Positions 45,909-54,446 of a stretch of DNA of 64,000 nucleotides are shown piece by piece. The position numbers and the translations under genes were made by a program. The notes under the pieces were generated by a model, which was not told where the DNA came from, did not search any database, and saw only the letters and a list, made by a program, of their open reading frames with translations. How positions within the stretch are numbered: position 1 is the stretch's first letter; each line of letters begins with the position of its first letter. The stretch lies in the NCBI RefSeq assembly GCF_001623875.1, contig NZ_LWAE01000001.1, positions 868,001 through 932,000 on the forward strand, read 5' to 3'. Origin of the DNA: Clostridium magnum DSM 2767 (GTDB lineage Bacteria; Bacillota; Clostridia; Clostridiales; Clostridiaceae).

Positions 45909-46814
45909 ATGAAAGAAAATAAGCTTATTTTTAAAATAGAAGCTAGTGAAGAGAAAATGAAGCTAAGAGAATATTTAAGAGCTGTACAGAAATTATCAGG
46001 AAGACTTATTAAGGGAGCAGCTTTAGCGGGAAGAATAACTGTTAACGGAAACAGAGCTAAACTTAATTATGTACTTAAGACTAATGATGAAGTAGCTTTT
46101 GATTTAATAAAAGAAGAAAGTCAAAATATAGAACCAGAAAAAATGGATGTAGATGTGATCTATGAAGATAGTGATATAATAGTTGTTAATAAAAGGCCAG
46201 GAATGGTTGTGCATCCAACAAAAAGTTACCAATCAGGAACTTTAGCAAATGGTCTTATATATTATTTTAGAGAAAAAGGGGAAAATTGCATAGTTAGACT
46301 TGTAAGTAGATTGGATATGGATACGTCTGGTCTTATTATAATAGCTAAAAATCAGTTTTCACATATGGCATTAGCTAGAGATATGGTAAAGGATACTTTT
46401 GAAAAAAGTTATTTAGCTGTTGTTCATGGCAATATGTCAGAGACAAAAGGTACAATTAATCTTCCAATTTATAGACCCAGTGATGACAGTATAAAGAGGG
46501 CAGTTGATGAAAGAGGACAGGATAGTGTAACACATTTCGAAGTTATGGAAAGATTCAAAAATAGTGATTTGGTAAAGCTTACTCTTGAAACAGGAAGGAC
46601 TCACCAAATAAGAGTACATCTAACTCATTTGGGTCATCCATTATATGGCGACGTACTATATGGCATAGAGGATGACAAAGAATATATATCACGACAGGCA
46701 TTGCATGCTTATAGACTTAAATTTCCTCATCCAAGAACCGGTAAGGATATAGAATTAGAAGTAGGGTTACCTAAAGATATTATAGAATTGATACAAAAAA
46801 TTAATGAGAGTTGA
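45909..46814 (+). CDS. RluA-family 23S rRNA pseudouridine synthase
   Basis: 301 residues from ATG 45909 (AAGGAG upstream; upstream codons overlap the ridA hairpin). An S4 domain (LREYLRAVQKLSGRLIKGA) precedes the catalytic domain with VVNKRPGMVVHPTKSY and RLVSRLDMDTSGLIII, which holds the catalytic Asp; the usual H of HRLD is S here. TGRTHQIRVHLTHLGHPLYG follows. It isomerises uridines in rRNA or tRNA; RluD-like by layout. Confidence 0.92.
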   Translation: MKENKLIFKIEASEEKMKLREYLRAVQKLSGRLIKGAALAGRITVNGNRAKLNYVLKTNDEVAFDLIKEESQNIEPEKMDVDVIYEDSDIIVVNKRPGMVVHPTKSYQSGTLANGLIYYFREKGENCIVRLVSRLDMDTSGLIIIAKNQFSHMALARDMVKDTFEKSYLAVVHGNMSETKGTINLPIYRPSDDSIKRAVDERGQDSVTHFEVMERFKNSDLVKLTLETGRTHQIRVHLTHLGHPLYGDVLYGIEDDKEYISRQALHAYRLKFPHPRTGKDIELEVGLPKDIIELIQKINES

Positions 46815-46851
46815 TGACTGCAATTTTATATAAAGTCATCAACTCTTTTTT
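46808..46851 (+). terminator. Rho-independent terminator
   Basis: GAGTTGATGACT/AGTCATCAACTC, perfect 12-bp stem, 14-base loop, TTTTTT. Confidence 0.92.
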
Positions 46852-46905
46852 ATTCAGTAAATACATGCTAGTATATTGTAATCTGGTCTAAGTTACCACT
46901 TCATC

Positions 46906-48135
46906 TTATAAGTCTCTACTCCAAAAGTTGAATTTTTTAAGAAGAAATACTAGAACAACAAAGATAGTAGCAATAAGCGGAATTAAGTATTCAATCCTGA
47001 AATCAATATTCTCAAAAAGATTTGATTGTATAGCCTGTTTTAATTCATGGTTACTTCCGCTCATCAATTTCAATGTGCCTATTGTTTTGTTATTTAAATT
47101 GATATTTGCATCCGCAATTACATCGCCAGTCTTAAAAAATTTAGCTGATAGATTCTCATCATTTAGAGTGCATTTAGAAACTATATTGCCACTGTCTTTT
47201 TCTTTAACGTAATAAAAATCGGAAGCAGCTAGTAAAGGAATATTTAAATCGCTATTTGTATAGGTTGTAACCAAATCTCCTTTAGAAAATAAATGCATAA
47301 GCTGAAAATTGTTAAAACCATAATTAAACAATGCTGCAGCATCTGGAAAAAAGGTTTTATTTTTATCATGTACTAATGCCACAATAAGTTTTTGACCATT
47401 TTTTGTAGCTGTAGATACATATGAATGGTCAGATTGAACAGTGTATCCTGTTTTACCACCCTCACATCCTTCATAATAAAGTTTGGATGATTTTTGGATT
47501 AATTTATTTTCATTCCACAAAGGTCTTTCCGCAGTAGACTTATTTGTAGGGGGAATTTTATAAAAACTAGTAGTAGCAATTTTTGTATACTCAGGGTTTT
47601 GGGATAACTCCTTCATTATAAGAGCTAAATCTCTAGCAGAGGTTTTATGTTTATCGTTGAATAAACCACTTGGATTTATGAAATTAGTGTTTTTTGCTCC
47701 AAGCTCTAGAGCCCTTTTATTCATTTCAATAGCAAATTTATCTATAGAACCACTTATGTGTTCAGCTAGTGCTTCTGCACAATCATTACCAGAAACAAGC
47801 AATAAACCATATAGTAATTCTCTAACTTTTATTTGTTCACCCTCAAATAAGTATATTTTACTTCCATCAACTATCGGTGGATTCTTACCTATTGTTACTA
47901 CGTCATCTAATTTACACTTTTCTAAAGCTAACAGTGCTGTCATAAGTTTTGTAGTAGAAGCTGGTGGATATGCTGTATCTGGATTTTTCGAGTATAAAAT
48001 TTCACCAGTTGTTGCATCCATTAGAACAACGCTATCTGCAGATACAACAGGGGGGTCTTCTTTGGCATAAGCTTTATATGTAATATTTAAAAAAATAATT
48101 GTAAACGATATTAAGAACATTATTATTTTTCTCAT
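46906..48135 (-). CDS. dacF: D-alanyl-D-alanine carboxypeptidase (DacF-like, low-mass PBP)
   Basis: 409 residues, AGGAGG upstream. Signal peptide (MFLISFTIIFLNITYKAYA), SxxK in PPASTTKLMTALLALE, SxN in LVSGNDCAEALAEH and KTG in GGKTGYTVQSDHSYVS. Long C-terminal beta domain and a final membrane anchor (IPLIATIFVVLVFLLKKF). It removes the terminal D-Ala of wall peptides. The choice among DacA/B/F is by general likeness. Confidence 0.88.
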   Translation of the reverse strand: MRKIIMFLISFTIIFLNITYKAYAKEDPPVVSADSVVLMDATTGEILYSKNPDTAYPPASTTKLMTALLALEKCKLDDVVTIGKNPPIVDGSKIYLFEGEQIKVRELLYGLLLVSGNDCAEALAEHISGSIDKFAIEMNKRALELGAKNTNFINPSGLFNDKHKTSARDLALIMKELSQNPEYTKIATTSFYKIPPTNKSTAERPLWNENKLIQKSSKLYYEGCEGGKTGYTVQSDHSYVSTATKNGQKLIVALVHDKNKTFFPDAAALFNYGFNNFQLMHLFSKGDLVTTYTNSDLNIPLLAASDFYYVKEKDSGNIVSKCTLNDENLSAKFFKTGDVIADANINLNNKTIGTLKLMSGSNHELKQAIQSNLFENIDFRIEYLIPLIATIFVVLVFLLKKFNFWSRDL

Positions 48136-48259
48136 TCTTGCCTCCTAAAAAGTTACTAATCTTTATTATACCAAAAAAAATTTATTTATGCGACAGCATT
48201 TTAGTAAAGCTGTCAATAATTTAAGTTATGGGTAGAAAATAATTTTACTGGAGGTAAAA

Positions 48260-48853
48260 ATGAGGAATAAAAAAAGACTTATAGGATCTATGGTAATCCT
48301 AATTATATTTTCTGTGTTTCTATTAGTGGGGTACTTTATATCAAAGCCATCTGAACCTGTAGATAGCAAAGAAGTATTCAATGAAATTCCAGCAATAGAA
48401 AGTAAAGAAAGTAAAGATATAACAACATATATTAATGGAGAAGTTAAAACGCCAGGAGTCTACAAAGTTAAAGAGGAAAGTAGAGTGGAGGATTTAGTTA
48501 AGATGGCAGGGGGATTTACAGAAAGTGCAGATAAATATAAGTTAAACCTGGCAAAAAAACTAAAAGATGAGGATTATATATATGTAGACAAGAAAGTTGA
48601 GGGGCAAAGTGGAGTCGCTGCACCTCAAGGCTCTAAAAGTAATGGCGTAGGACAGGATGGCAAAATAAATATAAATGCTGCTTCAAAAGAAGAGTTAAAA
48701 ACTGTGCCTGGCATAGGAGATGTTACAGCTCAGAAAATAATTGACTATAGAGAAAAAAGTGGCTCATTTTCTGCAATTGAAGATTTGAAAAAATTAGGCG
48801 GGATAGGGGACAAAACCTTAGAAAAAATGAAAGATAAAATAGATGTAAGATAA
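48260..48853 (+). CDS. comEA: ComEA-like DNA-binding competence protein
   Basis: 197 residues, GGAGG upstream. One membrane anchor (SMVILIIFSVFLLVGYFI), an SLBB domain (TTYINGEVKTPGVYKVKEES) and two helix-hairpin-helix motifs (KTVPGIGDVTAQKIIDYREK, LGGIGDKTLEKMKDKI). It binds incoming DNA outside the membrane. comEC lies 5.6 kb downstream; in relatives the two are often adjacent, so the intervening genes look inserted. Confidence 0.9.
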   Translation: MRNKKRLIGSMVILIIFSVFLLVGYFISKPSEPVDSKEVFNEIPAIESKESKDITTYINGEVKTPGVYKVKEESRVEDLVKMAGGFTESADKYKLNLAKKLKDEDYIYVDKKVEGQSGVAAPQGSKSNGVGQDGKININAASKEELKTVPGIGDVTAQKIIDYREKSGSFSAIEDLKKLGGIGDKTLEKMKDKIDVR

Positions 48854-48931
48854 AAATTTAGATTTATAGTCATTGTAACTCATAATATGGAAAATTAATT
48901 TGCCGCATATTCCCACCATAGTGATTTTAAG

Positions 48932-48967
48932 CCTTGAGAGGATTTACGTAATTCTTTCAAGGTTTTT
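48932..48967 (+). terminator. Terminator after comEA
   Basis: CCTTGAGAG/CTTTCAAGG (one G·T), 13-base loop, TTTTT. Confidence 0.85.
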
Positions 48968-49000
48968 ATTTATGATAAAGCCAGGGAGGAGATATCCTCT

Positions 49001-49537
49001 CTACCCTGGATTGTTTGCTGTTTCTTTTTTGTGTTTGCGCTTAAAAAAGCCAAAGATACTGTTCTCATCAGGTAGCACACTGGCTTCAACAGCTTTCTTG
49101 TAAGCATCTTCTAAGTTATCTAATGCTTGTGCAAATTCTTTACAAACCTGGTCATGCTTTTCTGTGTGCTCTTTTTTTATAGAAGCTATTATAGAATCCT
49201 TATCTACTAGTTTCTGCTCGAGGTCCTGTACTCGGGCTTCGGCTTTAGAAAGTTTTCCTCGAAGCTCTGTTAACTCCAAATTGATATCGGAATTTCTAAC
49301 TAGCTGCATATATAGGTCATGGGCAGATGTACTAATTTCAGTAAGCTGCTTAGAGGCTGTAAGTGCTGCCTCATTGAGCGTAATATTGTTAAACTCACCG
49401 TTTAACTCCCGTTTATAAAGATCTACCAGGTGTTGAAGAAAATCATTGGGTTGTCCTCCATATTTTTTCTGAAGATTCGTTAAATCTTGTTTTAACTCCA
49501 TTGAAACTCGTTGACTATAAGATGGCATACTCGCCAT
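49001..49537 (-). CDS. Coiled-coil protein, unknown function
   Basis: 178 residues; start at ATG 49537, which follows GGGGGTGA. Sequence: MASMPSYSQRVSMELKQDLT, then a helical region with KYGGQPNDFLQHLVDLYKRE and a long heptad-like coiled coil (LTELRGKLSKAEARVQDLEQ, KLVDKDSIIASIKKEHTEKH). The C-terminus is basic (FGFFKRKHKKETANNPG). By eye, base composition here is higher in G+C than neighbours. It resembles DNA-associated or KfrA-like coiled coils only in general form; I do not recognise the family. Confidence 0.7.
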   Translation of the reverse strand: MASMPSYSQRVSMELKQDLTNLQKKYGGQPNDFLQHLVDLYKRELNGEFNNITLNEAALTASKQLTEISTSAHDLYMQLVRNSDINLELTELRGKLSKAEARVQDLEQKLVDKDSIIASIKKEHTEKHDQVCKEFAQALDNLEDAYKKAVEASVLPDENSIFGFFKRKHKKETANNPG

Positions 49538-49791
49538 GTAAATCACCCCCTATAAAGCTTATATTCTACGTGTATGTGATAATTTCCTTTTTTTTACATA
49601 AATTATATTAAATTTTTTAAGCTCTAGATATATTTTCTCACGTTAGAGAGAGTGCTTGTCGTCCTAATACACAGCTTTTTTACAGTAATGTTTTTTTATC
49701 TTCATTAATATCCAACGAAGGGCATAAAAAGCTATTAGGTGGGGAAAATTTAGGAAAGGAATAAATTAAGACAGAAGGTAGGATGAGTTAA

Positions 49792-51138
49792 ATGAGTAGT
49801 ATTTCTCAAAGGATTGAAAGATTGCCTGTTACACCTATGCTTTGGAGAGTTCTGTTTTTAACAGGAATTGGATGGCTCTTTGATGCTATGGATCAAGGGA
49901 TGGTTGCTGGTGTAATGGCTGCAATCGGAAAAGAGTGGAAGCTTACTCCCGCTGATTTAGGCCTGTTAGGAAGTGCTTCGGCGGTAGGAATGGCTATTGG
50001 AGCCGCTGTTGCCGGGATGGCTGCTGACAGATGGGGTAGAAGAACAGTTATTACCTTTACTCTTGTGTTATATGGGTCAGCCAGTGCTGTGTCTGGAATT
50101 GCTCCTAACTTTAGCTTGTTATTGTTGTTCCGATTTTTAACAGGGTTAGGCTTAGGTGGGGAGCTACCAGCAGCATCTACTTTGATTAGTGAATTCTCAC
50201 CTGCTAAGGCTCGAGGTCGGATGGTTGTTTTGCTAGAGAGTTTCTGGGCTTGGGGATGGATTCTTGCTGCTTTAATCGCTTATCTCTTAATTCCTGTTTA
50301 TGGCTGGCGTATTGGATTCTTCTTAGGAGGAGTACCAGCATTATATGCCGCCTATCTCAGAAAAAATATTCCGGAGTCTCCACGATATTTGGAGCAAAAA
50401 GGCCGTTATCAGGAAGCGGATGAAATTGTAAGTAAAATGGAACAGCAGGCCGGAGTAAAAAGCAATAAAGTATCTGTAGTTAATCAGTTGAAGGAGGAGA
50501 AGATAAGTAGCATCAAGCTTTCAGATTTATGGTCAAAAGTGTACCTTAGGCGCACTCTTGTGTTATGGATTCTATGGTTAGGTATTAATTTTGGCTATTA
50601 TGGATTTGTTTTGTGGATACCTACTCTCCTCGTCGGCAAAGGGTTCAGTTTAGTAAGGGGGTTCGAATTCACATTAATTATGAGCATTGCTCAGCTACCT
50701 GGATACTATAGTTCTGCCTATCTGATAGAGAGAGTTGGTCGCAAAGTAGTTTTAGTAGTTTACTTAGCAGGCACTGCCTTATCGTCATATCTATTTGGTC
50801 AAGCGACATCTGTAACTACTGTACTTGTTTTTGGTTGCCTACTTTACTTTTTCAGCTTGGGAGCATGGGGTGCAGTGTATGCTTATACACCGGAAGTTTA
50901 TCCTACAAGGGCTAGGGGCAGCGGAGTCGGTTGGGCAGCAGCAGTAGGCCGCATTGGTGCCATTGCCGCTCCTTATATAGTTGGATTAGTGTATGGAATT
51001 AAGGGTAAAGAGGCTGGATTCACTTACGTATTTGTTATGCTCACTTTAGTGTTTGCAGTGGTAGCAGTGGTGATTGCTCTATTAGGAATTGAAACTAAAG
51101 GATTGACTCTCGATGAAATCAACATATCTGAACTGTAA
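49792..51138 (+). CDS. niaP: MFS transporter, NiaP (niacin)-like
   Basis: 448 residues, twelve membrane helices. Strong match in pattern to the Bacillus niacin permease NiaP: TGIGWLFDAMDQGMVAGVMA, RFLTGLGLGGELPAASTLIS, GRMVVLLESFWAWGWILAAL, AQLPGYYSSAYLIERVGRKV, FSLGAWGAVYAYTPEVYPTR. Two MFS signatures (ADRWGRR and VGRKV) are in place. Proton-coupled uptake of nicotinate or a related aromatic acid is expected. G+C content and codon choice (GCC, GGC, CGC) differ from flanks, suggesting transfer from another Firmicute. Confidence 0.85.
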   Translation: MSSISQRIERLPVTPMLWRVLFLTGIGWLFDAMDQGMVAGVMAAIGKEWKLTPADLGLLGSASAVGMAIGAAVAGMAADRWGRRTVITFTLVLYGSASAVSGIAPNFSLLLLFRFLTGLGLGGELPAASTLISEFSPAKARGRMVVLLESFWAWGWILAALIAYLLIPVYGWRIGFFLGGVPALYAAYLRKNIPESPRYLEQKGRYQEADEIVSKMEQQAGVKSNKVSVVNQLKEEKISSIKLSDLWSKVYLRRTLVLWILWLGINFGYYGFVLWIPTLLVGKGFSLVRGFEFTLIMSIAQLPGYYSSAYLIERVGRKVVLVVYLAGTALSSYLFGQATSVTTVLVFGCLLYFFSLGAWGAVYAYTPEVYPTRARGSGVGWAAAVGRIGAIAAPYIVGLVYGIKGKEAGFTYVFVMLTLVFAVVAVVIALLGIETKGLTLDEINISEL

Positions 51139-51303
51139 CTAGGTATTTTAAAACATACTAGTTAATCCACTGATATAAGATGTATAAAGACTTTAAGTTA
51201 TTCTGAAAAAATTGTTAAAAATCTTTTTATTATATAGAATTGAATAAATGGTCTTGCTATAAGAGAAAATAGTAGTGTATCCAATATTTAAGGAGGGATT
51301 TTC

Positions 51304-51495
51304 ATGAGAGAAGGAGTTATTCCAACAGCTCTAGGAGCGGTAGTAACAGCTGGAGCTGTAGCTATGCGAGCAATGGATATAAAGAAAAGAGGAATGAAGA
51401 AGAGAGAAATAATGCCAATGATTGAGACTGGTTTGGTAGGTTTTGGATTAGCTCATATAGTGTTAGGTGCCATAGATTTAGTAGAACATAGATAA
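51304..51495 (+). CDS. Small two-helix membrane protein, unknown
   Basis: 63 residues, AGGAGGG upstream. Hydrophobic helices GVIPTALGAVVTAGAVAMRA and LVGFGLAHIVLGAIDLV are separated by a basic loop (DIKKRGMKKREIM). Such short proteins are common in Clostridium and are hypothetical. It ends 5 bases before dispersed element D. Confidence 0.75.
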   Translation: MREGVIPTALGAVVTAGAVAMRAMDIKKRGMKKREIMPMIETGLVGFGLAHIVLGAIDLVEHR

Positions 51496-51499
51496 CTAA

Positions 51500-51679
51500 T
51501 TTATCCGATGACTACCCGCTCTAATACTCCCATCTTTTTCAAAGTGTACGTTACGAGCGGCTATGTCCTTGGATTCGTTCAACTAAGAATCAGGTGGGGG
51601 TTAAATGTCTAAATGACATTTAACGGGCAAAGCCCCGGGTCGTAGACGAAACCCCATCTGATTCAAGTTTACGCTTCAT
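51500..51679 (-). repeat. Dispersed structured element, copy D
   Basis: Read on the minus strand: GAAGCGTAAAC start, stem 1 GAATCAG/CTGATTC and GGGG/CCCC, apical module with CGGGGCTTTGCCCGTTAAAT and AAATGTC/GACATTT, linker GAACGAATCCAAGG, stem 2 CCGCTC/GAGCGG with outer GACATAG/CTA..GTC-type pairing, end TCATCGGATAAA. Stem 1 and 2 match copy A; the apical module matches copy C. Confidence 0.75.
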
Positions 51680-51700
51680 ATAACTTGGAAGTAAAGAAAA

Positions 51701-51738
51701 GCAGTTAGTGTATATCAATAATATACACTAACTGCTTT
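51701..51738 (+). terminator. Rho-independent terminator
   Basis: GCAGTTAGTGTATA/TATACACTAACTGC, perfect 14-bp stem followed by TTT; lies between element D and the P-type ATPase homologue. Confidence 0.8.
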
Positions 51739-51799
51739 ATCAATTGTTTTTATATGATATAATAATATTAATTATACTGGCATGGAAAGGTGGAAAGGT

Positions 51800-54400
51800 A
51801 TGATTCAATGGTATGGCAGTCCTTGGAGTGAAGCAGTAAAAAGTTTAAAAAGCAATATATATTCCGGTCTTGACGAGGAGCAAATAAAGCCTTATAGAGA
51901 GCAGTATGGGGAAAATGTAATTCTTATACCAAAAACAAAAAGTTTAACTTCATTAATTATGAATCAAGTAAAGGAATTATGGATAATATTATTATTTATC
52001 TGCTCGGCAATCTTTTTGTATTTTCAAGAATTTGCAATGGCAGGAATGGGAGTAACTATTATAATTGTAAGTACTCTTTGTTTTGCGCTAAATGAATACA
52101 ATGAAGAAAAGAATATTAAGGAGCTCCAAAGATTTAATAAGGGCTTTGCAAGAGTAGTCAGAGAAGGAAGAACTTTAAAAATACCTTCTACAGAATTAGT
52201 TGTTGGAGATATTGTTATTGTAGGAAAAGGAGAAGGTGTACCTGCAGACTTAAGAGTAATAGAAAGTGATGAATTAAAGGTAAATGAATCATCAATTACA
52301 GGTGAAAATTTTATATCTGAAAAATATGAGACTAAAATAGAGGATAAAGAATTAGCATTGTCTGATATGAAAAATATTCTATTTAAAGCTTCAGTGGTGG
52401 TAGGTGGAAGTGGAACGGGAATTGTTATTGCCACTGGTATGGATACTCAAATATCTAATATAATTAAATTGTTTTTTGGAGAAAAGGAAAAAACTGAGTA
52501 TTTTAACCGAAGAGTAAATAAGATAATTAATTATGTCAGTGTGCTTATATTAGCTTTTATGATATTCAATATTTCTGTAGGCAGCATGGTTTTTAAGGAG
52601 AAAATAACTTATATACTTAGAGATTCCGCTGTATTCGTACTTAGTTCCATTCCTCAAGGTATGGTGATTGTTATTACAATAGTTTCGGCTATATTATTTA
52701 AGAAGATGAAGAAAAGTTCTATAATTATGAAAAATATATCTGTAGTAGAGAAGTTTTCTTCTGTAAATGCTATTTGTACTGATAAAGTAGGAGCCTTTTC
52801 TAAGGATAAGGTGAAAGCAGTTAAGGTATATACCGATGGAAATATAGTTGATACTTATGGACAATTTTTAGATAACAATGAACAAGGCGCAAAAAACGGA
52901 AACCTATATAGAATACTTAGCATAGGAGTTTTATGTAATGATACTAAAACTAATGTAGGTAAAATAGTAAGTCCGAAAAATGATCTAATTGAACTTGCTC
53001 TTATTGCTTTTGGGTTAGAAAATGGTATGGATAAGAAAAGACTTGATAGAGAACATAGAAGAGTTCTTCAAATTCCTTTTGATACTGAAAGAAGAATAAT
53101 GACTACAATAAATGTCATAGATGAAAATTATAGAGCGAACATTAAAGGTACTGTTGATTCTCTTTTAAGTAGATGCACCCATATAATGAAGAATGGTGTA
53201 GAAACAGAGATTACAGAAGAGGATATAAATGCAATTAAAAAAGCAGATATAACTATGTCAATTGAAAGTCTATCTGTAATTGGATTCGCATATAGAAACT
53301 TTAATTATGAGCCAAGCCGTAAGGAAAATATTGAAAGTAATTTGGTCTTTGTTGGATTAGTCGGATTTGAAAATGTCTTAAGAGAAGAAGCCATAGAGTC
53401 TATAAAAAAGAGTAAGGCATTGGGGATTAAACCTATTATTATAACAGAGGATAGTAAACTCACTGCTTTTGCGTTTGGTAAAAAGATGGGAGTTATATCA
53501 AAACTTCAAGAAATTGTATCCGGTGTAGAAATTGATAATATGTCTGATGAGGAATTTGAACGTATCGGAGAGAAAATAGGTATTTTCTCAAGAATAAGCC
53601 CAAGGAATAAAGTGAAAGCAATAAAGGCGCTAAAGGGCTATGGATATACTACAGCTATAACAGGTTCGAAGTTAGTAGACTTACCCTCGCTAAAAATTTC
53701 AGATATAGGAATTACTACTTCAAAGAGTAATATAGTAAAAAAGCTATCAGATGTTCTATTAAATAATATTAATTTTGTAGATATTCTAAATGTGTTAGAA
53801 GATTCAAGAAAAATAGTCAGTGTGTTAAAAAAAGTAATTTCTTATATTGTCAGTTGCAGTGTTACTATGGTTACATTCATAACACTTATCTATTCGTGGA
53901 AATATAAAGTGCCATTAATGGCTGTAGAAGCCTTTTGGTTTAATAATATCATAATGATACTATCATCTTTAGCCTTAATATATCAGTATAAGGATGAAGT
54001 TTTATATGGTGTAGAGTCAGTTATTGATAAAAATATTATAAAAGAGAGAGCACTTTTTATAGTATCACGTGGAGTTTTAATGGGAATCATAGCTTTTGTA
54101 GTCTTCGTACTAGGTTATAGTAAGGGAATCGGATTTGCCCAAGTTACTGCCTTTACTATATTAAATTTAAATGCTGTGTTTTTTAATTATAGTTTTTCAA
54201 ATAAGTTACTATTTAAGAGTAAGATTTCTAATTTGATTATATTACTAAATGTTATTATACAATTTGTATTTTCGATTATAATCTATGGGATAGCAATCAT
54301 AATTAATATAGCCTATTGGAAGACTGTAGGCATTTTCATGTGTATATGGATTGTAATAGCGATGGTTGGTAAGTTTAATGAAGAAGGGCAGTATGATTAA
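51800..54400 (+). CDS. P-type ATPase homologue with degenerate catalytic motifs
   Basis: 866 residues from ATG 51800 (AAAGGTGG upstream; an earlier ATG at 51782 has none). The overall layout is that of a P2-type cation pump with about eight to ten membrane helices. Core motifs are altered: DKTGTLT reads DKVGAFS (Asp kept), TGES reads TGEN, TGDG-V-NDAP reads TGSKLVDLP (first catalytic-loop Asp lost), and TGD reads TED. PEGL is PQGM. It most likely cannot run a normal phosphorylation cycle and may be a non-transporting membrane protein. Placement just before comEC suggests an accessory role, but nothing proves it. Confidence 0.85.
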   Translation: MIQWYGSPWSEAVKSLKSNIYSGLDEEQIKPYREQYGENVILIPKTKSLTSLIMNQVKELWIILLFICSAIFLYFQEFAMAGMGVTIIIVSTLCFALNEYNEEKNIKELQRFNKGFARVVREGRTLKIPSTELVVGDIVIVGKGEGVPADLRVIESDELKVNESSITGENFISEKYETKIEDKELALSDMKNILFKASVVVGGSGTGIVIATGMDTQISNIIKLFFGEKEKTEYFNRRVNKIINYVSVLILAFMIFNISVGSMVFKEKITYILRDSAVFVLSSIPQGMVIVITIVSAILFKKMKKSSIIMKNISVVEKFSSVNAICTDKVGAFSKDKVKAVKVYTDGNIVDTYGQFLDNNEQGAKNGNLYRILSIGVLCNDTKTNVGKIVSPKNDLIELALIAFGLENGMDKKRLDREHRRVLQIPFDTERRIMTTINVIDENYRANIKGTVDSLLSRCTHIMKNGVETEITEEDINAIKKADITMSIESLSVIGFAYRNFNYEPSRKENIESNLVFVGLVGFENVLREEAIESIKKSKALGIKPIIITEDSKLTAFAFGKKMGVISKLQEIVSGVEIDNMSDEEFERIGEKIGIFSRISPRNKVKAIKALKGYGYTTAITGSKLVDLPSLKISDIGITTSKSNIVKKLSDVLLNNINFVDILNVLEDSRKIVSVLKKVISYIVSCSVTMVTFITLIYSWKYKVPLMAVEAFWFNNIIMILSSLALIYQYKDEVLYGVESVIDKNIIKERALFIVSRGVLMGIIAFVVFVLGYSKGIGFAQVTAFTILNLNAVFFNYSFSNKLLFKSKISNLIILLNVIIQFVFSIIIYGIAIIINIAYWKTVGIFMCIWIVIAMVGKFNEEGQYD

Positions 54401-54446
54401 TTTTCCTGTTACCTGGATAGAATAACAGGGGGAGGTGGACTGCGAA

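Noticed and set aside
29986-51679. Dispersed elements as insertion-sequence ends or MITEs of the IS4-type element
   Set aside because: Their ends do not match the IS terminal repeat, and no consistent target duplication surrounds the copies. The ATAACT and AATATGA direct repeats near copies D and C are short and not shared.
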